NCBI RefSeq assembly: GCF_947490415.1
Contig: NZ_CANLGX010000002.1
Span: forward strand, 372,001 to 436,000
DNA from: an uncultured Eudoraea sp.
GTDB lineage: Bacteria; Bacteroidota; Bacteroidia; Flavobacteriales; Flavobacteriaceae
DNA: 64,000 nt
Direction of reading: 5' to 3'
A model generated the notes under the pieces. The model did not search any database. It was not told the DNA's origin and saw nothing but the letters and a program-made list of their open reading frames with translations. Positions 14,561 through 23,209 of the stretch are shown here, one piece after another (position 1 is the first letter of the stretch; every line of letters starts with the position of its first letter). The translations under genes and the position numbers were made by a program.

Positions 14561-15954
14561 AAAATTTAGGCCTACTACTTCTATTAATGGTTGGACCTAT
14601 TTGGTCGCAAACGGATGACAAAGAACAGTTAAAAGCACTTTATAATGCATCACTTACTCAAGGAAAGGCCTATGATTGGCTGAATTATTTATCCAATCAG
14701 ATTGGGGGTCGACTTACAGGTTCGGTGCAGGCAGAACAAGCTGTTGAGTATACCAAACAAAAATTGGATTCCCTTGGACTGGATCGGGTGTGGTTGCAAC
14801 CCGTAATGGTTCCTAAATGGGTAAGAGGAGTACCAGAATTCGCCTATATTGAAAGTAAACCGGGAATTACGAATAACGTACCTATTTGTGCGTTGGGCGG
14901 GTCTGTTGCCACCCCTGCCGGAGGTATCAAGGCAAATGTTATTGAAGTAAGAGGTATTGAAGAATTAGAAGAGCTCGGTCGCAGTAAAATTGAAGGTAAA
15001 ATTGTCTTTTTCAATCGACCTATGGATCCAACGAATATTGATACACATAAATCCTATTCAGCTGCTGTGGATCAAAGGTCTTCCGGAGCTAAAGAAGCTT
15101 CAAAATATGGAGCTGTAGGAGTTATTGTTCGTTCTATGAGCCTTCGCCTGGATGATTATCCGCATACGGGAGCGATGCGTTATGGAGAAATCCCTTTAAA
15201 TAATAGAATTCCTGCAGCTGCCATAAGTACAAATGGTGCTGAATTGCTAAGCACTACATTGAAACTTAATCCGGATATAAAATTTTATTTTAAACAAAAT
15301 TGCAGGCAACTTCAGGATGTTCAATCTTACAATGTTATTGGAGAGATAAAGGGTAGTACATATCCTGAAGAAATAATAGTAGTTGGCGGCCACCTGGATT
15401 CCTGGGATCTTGGAGATGGTTCCCATGATGATGGCGCAGGCTGTGTTCAGAGTATGGAAGTTCTTCGGTTACTAAGAATAACCGGATATATCCCTAAGCG
15501 AACAATCCGTGTTGTACTTTTTATGAATGAAGAAAACGGCTTAAGAGGCGGAAATACCTATGCAGAGATTGCATTAAATAAAAAAGAGAAACATGTATTT
15601 GCTTTAGAAAGTGATTCTGGGGGCTTTACCCCTAGAGGTTTTTCTTTTGATTGCCAGGAAACCGATTTTGCCAAAATTTTACAGTGGAAACCTCTTTTTG
15701 AGCCATATCTAATTCATTTGTTTGAGAAAGGAGAGAGTGGTGCTGATATTGGTCCTTTAAAAAATGACCAAATTGTACTTGCGGGATTAAGTCCGGATCC
15801 GCAGCGGTATTTTGACCTTCACCATACGGAGATTGATACCTTTGAACATATTAATAGACGTGAACTGGAACTTGGTGCAGCCGCAATGGCCAGTTTAGTA
15901 TATCTATTTGATAAATATGGAACAAGTACATCAAATCTGGAAGGCGGCAAATAA
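14557..15954 (+). CDS. M28-family zinc metallopeptidase
   Basis: Exported di-zinc aminopeptidase/carboxypeptidase-type enzyme of 465 residues. Signal peptide MKNLGLLLLLMVGPIWSQ; a PA-like insert about 115-245; peptidase core with metal ligands H279 (GGHLDSWDLGDG), D291 (HDDGAG), catalytic E325/E326 (NEENGLRGG), D353 (ESDSGG) and a late His in DLHHTEIDTF. This matches the plasma glutamate carboxypeptidase-like subgroup. It starts inside the ppk2 stop (4-nt overlap), an odd pairing of a periplasmic peptidase with a cytoplasmic kinase. Peptide specificity is unknown. Confidence 0.9.
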   Translation: MKNLGLLLLLMVGPIWSQTDDKEQLKALYNASLTQGKAYDWLNYLSNQIGGRLTGSVQAEQAVEYTKQKLDSLGLDRVWLQPVMVPKWVRGVPEFAYIESKPGITNNVPICALGGSVATPAGGIKANVIEVRGIEELEELGRSKIEGKIVFFNRPMDPTNIDTHKSYSAAVDQRSSGAKEASKYGAVGVIVRSMSLRLDDYPHTGAMRYGEIPLNNRIPAAAISTNGAELLSTTLKLNPDIKFYFKQNCRQLQDVQSYNVIGEIKGSTYPEEIIVVGGHLDSWDLGDGSHDDGAGCVQSMEVLRLLRITGYIPKRTIRVVLFMNEENGLRGGNTYAEIALNKKEKHVFALESDSGGFTPRGFSFDCQETDFAKILQWKPLFEPYLIHLFEKGESGADIGPLKNDQIVLAGLSPDPQRYFDLHHTEIDTFEHINRRELELGAAAMASLVYLFDKYGTSTSNLEGGK

Positions 15955-16034
15955 TACCTCCCCTCTAATTCTATGTTACTTTAAATTACGGGTTGTAAGA
16001 AGGATAAAATACACACCTGTCTATTAAAATTTAT

Positions 16035-16042
16035 TACCTTTG
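16035..16042 (+). promoter_or_regulatory. -7 box (TACCTTTG) upstream of the dual PPIase
   Basis: TACCTTTG matches TAnnTTTG, 22 nt before the ATG at 16065. No TTG is found at the -33 spacing. Confidence 0.45.
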
Positions 16043-16064
16043 CAGCTTATTAAAAAAATGAGAT

Positions 16065-16997
16065 ATGCAAGACGGAATTTACGCAAAATTCAATACTTCA
16101 AAAGGAGAAATTACAGTAAAATTAGCCTACGATAAGACCCCTGGTACTGTGGGTAATTTTGTAGCACTGGCGGAAGGAAAACTGGAAAATAGTGCCAAAC
16201 CAAAAAACACACCTTATTATGACGGACTCAGCTTTCACAGGGTAATCCCGGATTTTATGATTCAAGGTGGATGTCCTCAGGGGACCGGGACAGGAGATCC
16301 CGGTTATAAATTTGATGACGAGTTTCACCCGGACCTGAAACATTCAGGACCTGGAGTACTTTCTATGGCAAATGCAGGGCCTGGCACCAATGGAAGTCAG
16401 TTCTTTATTACACATGTGGCTACTCCATGGTTAGATAATAAGCACACAGTTTTTGGTAATGTTATTGAGGGACAGAAGATTGTTGATGAAATTGCTCAGG
16501 GAGATTCAATTGAAAGCCTTGAGATTGTTCGAATTGGAACTGAAGCAGAATCCTGGAATGCCGTTGAAGCCTTTAAATCCTTTGAAAGTTCACGGGAACT
16601 AAGACTTCAGGAAGAAAAGAGTAAAGCAGAGGCTGAATTAGACAAAGTTGCTTCTGGATTTGATAAAACAAACAGTGGACTTCGTTACAAGATTCTTAAA
16701 AAGGGAGATGGTAATAAAGCAGCTAAAGGAAATACGGTTTCTGTACATTATGAAGGTTCATTGACTAACGGGCAAGTATTTGATTCATCATACCAGCGAA
16801 ATCAACCTATTGATTTTCAATTGGGGATAGGACAAGTAATTCCGGGATGGGATGAAGGAATTAGTTTATTAAAAGTAGGTGATAAGGCACGTTTTGTAAT
16901 CCCATCTGAACTTGGTTACGGAAGTGCTGGTGCTGGTGGTGTGATACCTCCAAACGCTACCCTGGTTTTTGATGTTGAACTTATGGAAGTTAAATAA
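16065..16997 (+). CDS. Cyclophilin-FKBP fusion peptidylprolyl isomerase
   Basis: A 310-residue protein joining two unrelated prolyl isomerase folds. Residues 1-165 are a cyclophilin ([13 protein letters not shown] with the catalytic Arg, [27 protein letters not shown]). Residues about 165-205 form a charged helical linker. Residues about 205-310 are an FKBP domain ([64 protein letters not shown]). No signal peptide, so cytoplasmic. Dual-family immunophilins of this order have been described in flavobacteria. Expected role: folding and cis-trans proline isomerisation. It is monocistronic, with its own promoter box and terminator. Confidence 0.93.
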   Translation: MQDGIYAKFNTSKGEITVKLAYDKTPGTVGNFVALAEGKLENSAKPKNTPYYDGLSFHRVIPDFMIQGGCPQGTGTGDPGYKFDDEFHPDLKHSGPGVLSMANAGPGTNGSQFFITHVATPWLDNKHTVFGNVIEGQKIVDEIAQGDSIESLEIVRIGTEAESWNAVEAFKSFESSRELRLQEEKSKAEAELDKVASGFDKTNSGLRYKILKKGDGNKAAKGNTVSVHYEGSLTNGQVFDSSYQRNQPIDFQLGIGQVIPGWDEGISLLKVGDKARFVIPSELGYGSAGAGGVIPPNATLVFDVELMEVK

Positions 16998-17062
16998 ACG
17001 GACATATCCAATAAAATTAATAGAGCAGGGGAGGCATTAAAAGCTACCTGTTAAATACTGTA

Positions 17063-17094
17063 AACTTCTTTCATTTATTTGAAAGAAGTTTTTT
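17063..17094 (+). terminator. Terminator after the dual PPIase
   Basis: 11-bp stem AACTTCTTTCA (17063-17073) / TGAAAGAAGTT (17080-17090), 6-nt loop, then TTTT. Confidence 0.8.
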
Positions 17095-17471
17095 ATTTAG
17101 ACCTATTAATACTAAAAACAATAAGAATTAAATTGATGGCCAACAAAAAGAAGACAATCACAAAAAAAACAGACATAACATCTTAATTAGGTTATTTGGT
17201 GGGGGATTTTCTTTTTTATATAACACCTTTGCAGTTGTAAACCCTACTTATTATCTCTTAAAAAGAGTAATTCTTGAAGCTGTTTACAAAAAGGGGGAAT
17301 ATTTCTTTATTCAAGACAATGATAAAGTTAAAGCAGTTTGGTAATAAGATCAAGTTTAAGGCTGTTAAAATATTAAATTTTATTAACCAAGTTCTTTATC
17401 TGTCTTTCATGATCCAACACCGGAAAACCTGTTTTTGGTATCAATTAATAGTATAGCCATATACAAGACAC
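17095..17471. other. 377-nt gap with a start-less open frame and promoter-like box
   Basis: Between two terminators. It holds CACCTTTG (about 17225-17232), one base off the -7 consensus, with a TTTG 24 nt upstream. An open plus-strand frame of about 66 codons covers roughly 17133-17334 but has no ATG, GTG or TTG start; its last residues read protein-like (VILEAVYKKGEYFFIQDNDK). It could be a degraded gene, a small RNA ending at the downstream hairpin, or chance. No confident gene. Confidence 0.3.
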
Positions 17472-17503
17472 AAAAAAAAGTCTCCTGAGATAAGGAGACT
17501 TTT
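17472..17503 (-). terminator. Terminator of the peroxiredoxin gene
   Basis: Stem AAAAGTCTCCT (17476-17486) / AGGAGACTTTT (17493-17503) with a 6-nt loop. Read on the minus strand it is followed by an eight-base T run, 18 nt after the peroxiredoxin stop. On the plus strand the tail TTTTATT could also function weakly. Confidence 0.8.
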
Positions 17504-17521
17504 ATTCATGCTAAAATTCTG

Positions 17522-18163
17522 TTATACCGTTGAAGGATCGGGAGTCATACGGAGGTAAGGTTTAATTTCTTCTACACCTTTGGTAAAGATATTACGTGCT
17601 TCATCAGTGGGTATAGATGGACTTACCACTACATCCTCGCCATGGTTCCAGTTGGCCGGAGTAGCTACCTTGTGATAGGCAGTTAGTTGGAGAGAATCAA
17701 TAACCCTTAATAATTCGTGAAAATTACGTCCGGTAGAAGCAGGATAGGTAATAATTAGTTTAACTGTCTTATCCGGTGCAATTATGTATACTGAACGAAC
17801 CGTAAGATTATTATCGGCATTAGGATGTATCATATCGTATAAGGAGGAAACCTTCTTATCCTCATCAGCAATTATCGGAAAGTTGACCGTTGTATGTTGT
17901 GTCTCATTAATATCTTTTATCCATTCATGGTGAGAAGCTATACCATCAACACTAAGAGCTAACATCTTTACATTTCGTTTGTCAAATTCTTCCTTAAATT
18001 TAGAAGCTGTCCCAAGTTCAGTGGTACATACAGGGGTGAAGTCTGCTGGATGTGAAAAAAGAATACCCCATCCATCACCTAAATAATCATAAAGATTAAT
18101 CTTTCCTAAAGAGCTTTCAGCGGTAAAATCAGGGGCGATGTCGCCCAATCGAATTGTTGCCAT
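17522..18163 (-). CDS. 1-Cys peroxiredoxin (Prx6 type)
   Basis: Thiol peroxidase that reduces H2O2 and organic hydroperoxides. 213 residues, the length typical of the Prx6 subfamily. The peroxidatic Cys46 lies in SHPADFTPVCTTEL, the Prx active site. The C-terminal region TPANWNHGEDVVVSPSIPTDEA is characteristic of Prx6, and there is no second (resolving) Cys in the chain, so an external thiol is needed. No signal peptide: cytoplasmic. It is monocistronic, divergent from the DinB-like gene, with a clean terminator. Confidence 0.93.
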   Translation of the reverse strand: MATIRLGDIAPDFTAESSLGKINLYDYLGDGWGILFSHPADFTPVCTTELGTASKFKEEFDKRNVKMLALSVDGIASHHEWIKDINETQHTTVNFPIIADEDKKVSSLYDMIHPNADNNLTVRSVYIIAPDKTVKLIITYPASTGRNFHELLRVIDSLQLTAYHKVATPANWNHGEDVVVSPSIPTDEARNIFTKGVEEIKPYLRMTPDPSTV

Positions 18164-18312
18164 ATTTAATTTTTTTAAGTTAGAATTTAAAACTCTATAA
18201 AATTAGTAGTTAATGAAATGATTTTGATCAATACCAGGTTAAATCTCTATTAAAGTTTAATAGATTAAACTGTCCTGACTACTGAAAATAAAAAGTACTG
18301 CAAGGGTTTTGT

Positions 18313-18345
18313 TTTGGCTTCAGGATCTCAAAATCACTATTTTTG
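18313..18345 (+). promoter_or_regulatory. Promoter immediately before the DinB-like gene (possible leaderless mRNA)
   Basis: TTTG (18313-18316), 21-nt spacer, TATTTTTG (18338-18345). Only 3 nt separate the box from the ATG at 18349, so transcription should begin at or next to the start codon. Confidence 0.6.
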
Positions 18346-18348
18346 AAT

Positions 18349-18894
18349 ATGGAAAAAACAAAACTAGAAGAGTTGCGGTATCCCATCGGTAAATATGAGG
18401 TGCCTTCTACCATTTCAGAAGATCAAGTTTTAGAATGGATTCGTATTTTAGAACATTACCCGAATAAATTGGAGCTGCTGGTAAAAGAATTGTCAACGAC
18501 TCAATTAGAGACCCCCTATCGACCGGACGGCTGGACTGTACGCCAGGTTATTCATCATGTTGCCGATAGCCATCACCATAGCTATATTCGTTTTAAGTGG
18601 GCGTTAACAGAAGAAACTCCTGTAATAAAACCCTATCTTGAAAAGAAATGGGCAGCGCTTTTTGACTCAAGGACCGCCCCTATTGAATTATCACTGAAAC
18701 ATCTCAGTGCAGTACATGCTAAATTAGTGTATTTACTTAAAGGGCTTTCTTCTTCAGATTTGAAACGCAGTTTTGTTCATCCTGAGAGTCAAGAATCAAC
18801 TACAATTATAGAAAATATAGGTCGATATGTCTGGCATGGCAACCATCATTACAATCATATTAAAAACCTTTTAAAAAGAGAGGGTTGGATTTGA
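18349..18894 (+). CDS. DinB/YfiT-like putative metal-dependent hydrolase
   Basis: A 181-residue four-helix-bundle protein of the DinB/YfiT (BstA) superfamily. Typical features: N-terminal LRYPIGKYEVPS, YRPDGWTVRQVIHHVADSH (about 57-75) with metal-binding His, and C-terminal WHGNHHYNHIKNLLKR (about 163-178) with the remaining His ligands. Relatives bind Zn or Ni; some act as bacillithiol- or mycothiol-dependent transferases, but the substrate here is unknown. The ATG at 18349 follows the promoter box by 3 nt; a TTG at 18343 lies inside the box and was rejected. Confidence 0.85.
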   Translation: MEKTKLEELRYPIGKYEVPSTISEDQVLEWIRILEHYPNKLELLVKELSTTQLETPYRPDGWTVRQVIHHVADSHHHSYIRFKWALTEETPVIKPYLEKKWAALFDSRTAPIELSLKHLSAVHAKLVYLLKGLSSSDLKRSFVHPESQESTTIIENIGRYVWHGNHHYNHIKNLLKREGWI

Positions 18895-18932
18895 CAGGGC
18901 AGGTTAAATAAATGTCAACTAAAAAACTAAGG

Positions 18933-19457
18933 TCAATTTATTTTTTTCAAAAGCACATACATTGGCTTTTGTTTATCCAAAACCAGATCAAATTTCAATT
19001 GTTTCTCTTTTAGTATTTGATATCCGTTTTTAAGATAGAAATTCAATGCGGGTCCTTTTTGCATGGTTTCCAACCATAACACCTGTTTGTCAGAGTTCTG
19101 GCAGTATGTTTCAACCCAACTAAGCGCAAGGCTCCCTATACCTTTACCGGAGAATTTATTTAGGATGTATATTTTTTCAAGTAAGGTAGCTTCCTTTGAA
19201 TTATAGGGTCCTATTGGAGCATCTTTGATGAGTTTAAGAATACCAACCGCTGTATCTCCCATATACAATAACCAAAGAGATGATAAATTATCTTTCAATT
19301 CATTTACGACAACATCTAAAGTAAAGCTTTCTTCAATGTAAGGGGTGGGATCATTATTTTTCCATAAGTGCAAATAGTGCTCTTTGTAAGCCTTTATTCC
19401 GAGTTTACAATAGAGCTCACAGGTTTTACTTGCTACTGCCTCAAATTTTACTTCCAT
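18933..19457 (-). CDS. GNAT-family N-acetyltransferase
   Basis: A 174-residue acetyl-CoA-dependent acyltransferase. GNAT motif A is visible as LEKIYILNKFSGKGIGSLALSW (first 20 residues IYILNKFSGKGIGSLALSWV), with the pyrophosphate-binding GKGIG; motif B follows as LWLETMQKGPALNFYLKNGY, including the usual A..FY.K.GY ending. Substrate unknown. ATG 19457 was chosen; it overlaps the upstream redoxin gene stop by 10 nt, indicating coupling. An upstream TTG (19469) is possible but unnecessary. It is convergent with the DinB-like gene. Confidence 0.85.
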   Translation of the reverse strand: MEVKFEAVASKTCELYCKLGIKAYKEHYLHLWKNNDPTPYIEESFTLDVVVNELKDNLSSLWLLYMGDTAVGILKLIKDAPIGPYNSKEATLLEKIYILNKFSGKGIGSLALSWVETYCQNSDKQVLWLETMQKGPALNFYLKNGYQILKEKQLKFDLVLDKQKPMYVLLKKIN

Positions 19458-20002
19458 TTTATATTGCAACCAATGCTCGGTTTTTGAACCGGATCTATTG
19501 GTTCATTATTTAGCAGCGCCTCAAAAGCATTACGTAAATCCAATCCGGTTGAAGGTATTCCATTTCCTGGCCTGGAATCGTCTATTTGGCCTCTATAAAC
19601 AAGTCTTAGGTTTTTGTCAAAAAGATAAAAATCCGGAGTACATGCGGCCTCATATGACTTGGCTACGGCCTGCGTTTCATCGAATAAATATGGAAAGCTA
19701 TATCTTTCCAGCAATGCTGTTTGTTTCATGAGTTCCGGGGCATCCTGAGGATAATTTACCACATCATTACTGGAGATTGCAATAAAAGCTATTCCTTGGG
19801 TTTGGTAATTAGTTGCCAGTTGTGTTATGGTAGAATTTACGTGTTTAACAAATGGACAATGATTGCAAATAAACATAATCAGGGTACCATTTACACCTTT
19901 AACTTGATCAAGACTGACTATTTTGTCTGTTACGGTATCTGGTAAATTAAAACCAGGGGCAATTGTTCCTAAAGGCAACATATTACTTGGTGTTCTTGAC
20001 AT
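19448..20002 (-). CDS. Thioredoxin-fold redoxin (AhpC/TSA-related)
   Basis: A 184-residue cytoplasmic protein of the thioredoxin superfamily, PRX-like1 group. It opens with the redoxin element LPLGTIAPGFNLPDT and has the active site MFICNHCPFVKHV (about 42-54, CxxC spacing), followed by AISSNDVVNYPQDAPE and a cis-Pro-like ACTPDFYLFDKN (about 120-131). This CNHCPFV subgroup is usually annotated as thioredoxin family protein; its reductant and substrate are unknown. It forms a two-gene operon with the overlapping GNAT gene. Confidence 0.87.
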   Translation of the reverse strand: MSRTPSNMLPLGTIAPGFNLPDTVTDKIVSLDQVKGVNGTLIMFICNHCPFVKHVNSTITQLATNYQTQGIAFIAISSNDVVNYPQDAPELMKQTALLERYSFPYLFDETQAVAKSYEAACTPDFYLFDKNLRLVYRGQIDDSRPGNGIPSTGLDLRNAFEALLNNEPIDPVQKPSIGCNIKWK

Positions 20003-20144
20003 CTTTTAAAGCTTCATTTTAAACAGGATTAAAGTTAGTAGTTATAAGCTAAAAAAACGAAACTTCATAAACTCTAATTTCACCGCCTATTAACTGCTTA
20101 GTCGTAATTTAGATTAAATTTTTGGAATTATAAATTGGAGGTTT

Positions 20145-22670
20145 TTACATTATTTTTCCAAAGAAAATAGCGTTCATAAGAAATTTATTTGTTCCATACC
20201 AAAAGGCCCTGAAGTTAGTGTTATCTGTAAATAAAATAACGCGGCCCTTGCCAAGTCTTTCTACCTTAAATGGAACACTGCCTTTAATCATTTCCAAATT
20301 TTCTTCCGAAATATAGCCGCTTTGTAAAGGTTGATTGGTATACCTAATAGGATTGTTATAACTATCCTTATCTGGTTCAATATAAACGTTTGTATTTCTA
20401 AACAAGGATACTTTATCGTTTTTGTATCCAAAATTAATGGGGTGAGAGCGATCTTGTTTAGCCTCAAATATTGCACCGCCTGTAACCTGAGCCCCGAGAA
20501 AATCAGACTTCTGTTCGAATGATATATCCCTGGCTTCCAGGGTATCCTTTCTGAATTTTAAGTTCATGAACTCATGTTTATTAAACCAATCCGCCATATT
20601 TCCATAACCAATAAGCGTTCCACCTTCTTTCACCCAATCATTTAACTTTTTAGCCAGAATTTTATCATTTGCATTTTTACCTGATGACCTGGGTATTATA
20701 ATATCTGTGTAAGAACTCAAATCAACAGAATTAATATATTCCTTATCAATTTTGGTAATCTCCATATTATAACGGGTGTCAAATAAATGCCAAATTTCTC
20801 CCGCATCATAAGATCGTATCCCGCTACCTACCACTATGGCAACTTTTTGTTTTTTAACCGGATCAAATTCGTTACTACCCAGGTCAATTCCCTTTGATAA
20901 ACCTGTATTTACACCCCTTATCATTATCTTACTGTCTTCAGCTACTTCTTTTAGAAAAATATGCAAATCATTGCTGTTTAATACTTGATTTTGAACCGGA
21001 ATCATTATTGTTCCGTAATCATATGTGTTATTTTCCAGGGTAAACCGCGACTTTGCTACTTTGGCCCTAAGTCCTTTGGATAAAATTTGATTTAGTGCTC
21101 TGGGCGTATAGTATTCATGCCATTCAAATAAATACGCATAACTACTTTGTTGACTCACACTCCCGGTTAACGGTTTAAAGTCGGTTATTTGTGGTCCTGC
21201 ATTCGTCAGGGATTCCAATTCTGCATAATCAACATTAAAGGCAAGGGGAAATGTCCATGCTGAAATATCATAAAACAAACTATCTGTAAATGTTGTTCGC
21301 TTCTCAAACATAGCTTTTATTAACCTATGATTTTTCTGATTCATAGGAACTACATAGCTATGATCTTTTTTAAATGACTTACCGGTCAAAGAAACATCGG
21401 CAGCAAGTTCATGGAAGTTTATTTTGTGTCTGCTAAGTATTTCTGCAAGATGCCAGGTTTTGGCGGCATCCTTGCTATCTCCAAAAACTATGGCCTTAGT
21501 CCTGCTTTTGGTTGCTTCGTTTCTCATGTTTCGGTAAAATTCCTGCTGATAGGAAAGAATCTTTACACGCATATTTTTAGCAGCTTCTATAGTTGATAAT
21601 GCGGTTGTAAATTGATTTCTGATTGTAAATGGAAAAGTAAGAATGCCGTTTTCAGTGTCTTGAATATGACCCCTTGAACTGGCTTGTTCAAACAATATTC
21701 CAATACCACCGTTGACATCGGGAAAAGTAGATCCCTTGCCATAATAGTAGTCATCATATCTTTCCTCCGAAAAATAAAGAGAACCTATTTTGTCCAATGC
21801 TTTGGCATGGTAGCTTCCAATTTGTGCTGTTAATTCCTGGTTCATGGCAGGAGTTAAAGGATGAACTCTTGTTGGTTCGCCGGGTTGAAAAAAGAAAGTG
21901 GCATTAGTAACCATTTCGTGATGGTCTGTTAGAATATTTGGCAACCATTTATGGAATGTTTTTATTCTGGCGCGGCTTTCCGGTAGTTGCACTGGAAGCC
22001 AATCCCGATTTATGTCAAACCAGTAATGATTAGTCCGGCCACCAGGCCAAACTTCATGATACTCTCTTTCATTATTATCCGAATTTAGGTTGATGCTTCT
22101 ATTGGTATTAGCCCAATATGCAAAACGCTGAAGCCCATCCGGATTGAAAGACGGATCCATAAGAATTACTAAATTGTCCAGTAAATTCTCAATTTCGGGG
22201 CCCTGAGCTGCTGCCAGGTAGTAAGCGTAAGCTAAACCAGCATTTGCTCCACTGGGTTCGTTGCCGTGAACAGAGAATCCCTGGTAAACTATAATGGGCA
22301 TATTTTCTATGGAAACTGAGGTGTCTCCATTCTCTGTAAGTGCTATATGATCTTCTCGAATTTGTTCGAGGTTTTTATGATTTTCAGGGGAAGTGATAGT
22401 AAGTAATAAGATAGGCCTGCCTTCAAAGGTAGATCCGCGGTTTTCAATACTTATGCGATTACTTTTCTCGGCTAATGTTTGCATATAAAACATCAACTTG
22501 TCATGCGTAACATGCCATTCACCTACTTCATGACCAATTATATCGGCCGGTCTGGGAATGTTATTATCATAGGTGATATTCTGTGGTAAATAATAGTCAA
22601 GATCAACTGAATTCTGAGCAATGCCTGTAAAGGAGAAGAAAAGGAGTAATGTTGTGATTGTTTTTCTCAT
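20145..22670 (-). CDS. M14-family zinc carboxypeptidase, exported, large
   Basis: An 841-residue exported metallopeptidase. Signal peptide MRKTITTLLLFFSFTGIAQ. The M14 core (about 45-380) shows the zinc motif HGNEPSG (HxxE, about 136-142), substrate residues in WANTNRSINLNSDNNERE, and NILTDHHEM with a further zinc His. The C-terminal half (about 400-841) contains a glutamine-amidotransferase-like/DUF4350-type region (KVAIVVGSGIRSYDAGEIWHL, DIIIPRSS) ending in GRVILFTDNTNFRAFWYGTN. This two-part architecture is common in Bacteroidota. Probable role: extracellular or periplasmic peptide degradation. It lies 89 nt downstream of the PUR gene, whose terminator separates them. Confidence 0.88.
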   Translation of the reverse strand: MRKTITTLLLFFSFTGIAQNSVDLDYYLPQNITYDNNIPRPADIIGHEVGEWHVTHDKLMFYMQTLAEKSNRISIENRGSTFEGRPILLLTITSPENHKNLEQIREDHIALTENGDTSVSIENMPIIVYQGFSVHGNEPSGANAGLAYAYYLAAAQGPEIENLLDNLVILMDPSFNPDGLQRFAYWANTNRSINLNSDNNEREYHEVWPGGRTNHYWFDINRDWLPVQLPESRARIKTFHKWLPNILTDHHEMVTNATFFFQPGEPTRVHPLTPAMNQELTAQIGSYHAKALDKIGSLYFSEERYDDYYYGKGSTFPDVNGGIGILFEQASSRGHIQDTENGILTFPFTIRNQFTTALSTIEAAKNMRVKILSYQQEFYRNMRNEATKSRTKAIVFGDSKDAAKTWHLAEILSRHKINFHELAADVSLTGKSFKKDHSYVVPMNQKNHRLIKAMFEKRTTFTDSLFYDISAWTFPLAFNVDYAELESLTNAGPQITDFKPLTGSVSQQSSYAYLFEWHEYYTPRALNQILSKGLRAKVAKSRFTLENNTYDYGTIMIPVQNQVLNSNDLHIFLKEVAEDSKIMIRGVNTGLSKGIDLGSNEFDPVKKQKVAIVVGSGIRSYDAGEIWHLFDTRYNMEITKIDKEYINSVDLSSYTDIIIPRSSGKNANDKILAKKLNDWVKEGGTLIGYGNMADWFNKHEFMNLKFRKDTLEARDISFEQKSDFLGAQVTGGAIFEAKQDRSHPINFGYKNDKVSLFRNTNVYIEPDKDSYNNPIRYTNQPLQSGYISEENLEMIKGSVPFKVERLGKGRVILFTDNTNFRAFWYGTNKFLMNAIFFGKIM

Positions 22671-22702
22671 TTGTTATGCAGATATTGATAAGTTAAGGTA
22701 TA

Positions 22703-22737
22703 AAAACAAAAAACGACCTTTGAATACAAAGATCGTT
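22703..22737 (-). terminator. Terminator of the DUF3276 gene
   Basis: On the minus strand AACGATCTTTG-TATT-CAAAGGTCGTT forms a full 11-bp stem with one G-U pair and a T-rich tail (TTTTTTGTTTTT). On the plus strand the G-U becomes a C-A mismatch, so the element is directional. Confidence 0.75.
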
Positions 22738-22759
22738 TAGTTATTTAAGTGATATGAGG

Positions 22760-23131
22760 TTAGATATCATCAAAATCTAAATCTGTAAAATTATCTGTGG
22801 ATGAAATCTCTCCGTTCTGACTCGGCTCTTCCTTTTTGAAGTCCTTTTGATGTCTTTCTGAGATGACTTCATGTCCTTTCTCGTCAATAATATAGTCCAT
22901 CATTTCTTCCATGATTTCTCTAAATGATTGAAAGTCTTCTTTATAGAGATATATTTTGTGTTTCTTATAATGAAAAGAGCCATCATCATGCGTAAATTTT
23001 TTACTCTCTGTAATGGTCAGATAATAATCTCCTGCCTTTGTACTCCTTACATCAAAAAAATACGTCCTCCTCCCAGCTCTTAAAACTTTTGAGAAAATTT
23101 CTTCCTGATCCATTAAATCTTTATCGCTCAT
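22760..23131 (-). CDS. DUF3276/PUR-domain nucleic-acid-binding protein
   Basis: A 123-residue protein of the DUF3276 family, whose members have a PUR-alpha-like whirly fold and bind single-stranded or structured nucleic acid. Seen: EEIFSKVLRAGRRTYFFDVRST (with the basic RAGRRTYFFDV strand), DYYLTITESKKF, HKIYLYKEDFQSFREIMEEMMDYI, and a disordered acidic tail ending TDLDFDDI. Borrelia BpuR is a characterised relative. Cytoplasmic. It is monocistronic with its own terminator. Regulatory targets unknown. Confidence 0.88.
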   Translation of the reverse strand: MSDKDLMDQEEIFSKVLRAGRRTYFFDVRSTKAGDYYLTITESKKFTHDDGSFHYKKHKIYLYKEDFQSFREIMEEMMDYIIDEKGHEVISERHQKDFKKEEPSQNGEISSTDNFTDLDFDDI

Positions 23132-23209
23132 TTGTTAAATATATAGTTAGTATTTATACCTAAAATATATTCAAAAATGAAAAAAAAAAGCGTATCCAGC
23201 AACATTTTT

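Noticed and set aside
17136-17186. 16-residue peptide frame MANKKKTITKKTDITS
   Set aside because: Too short to support without conservation or translation data; the lysine-rich content is expected from A-rich DNA.
17274-17456. 60-codon plus-strand open frame starting at TTG
   Set aside because: Lys/Ile/Phe-rich composition typical of AT-rich non-coding sequence, no recognisable motif, and it competes with a more protein-like frame in the same place that has no start.
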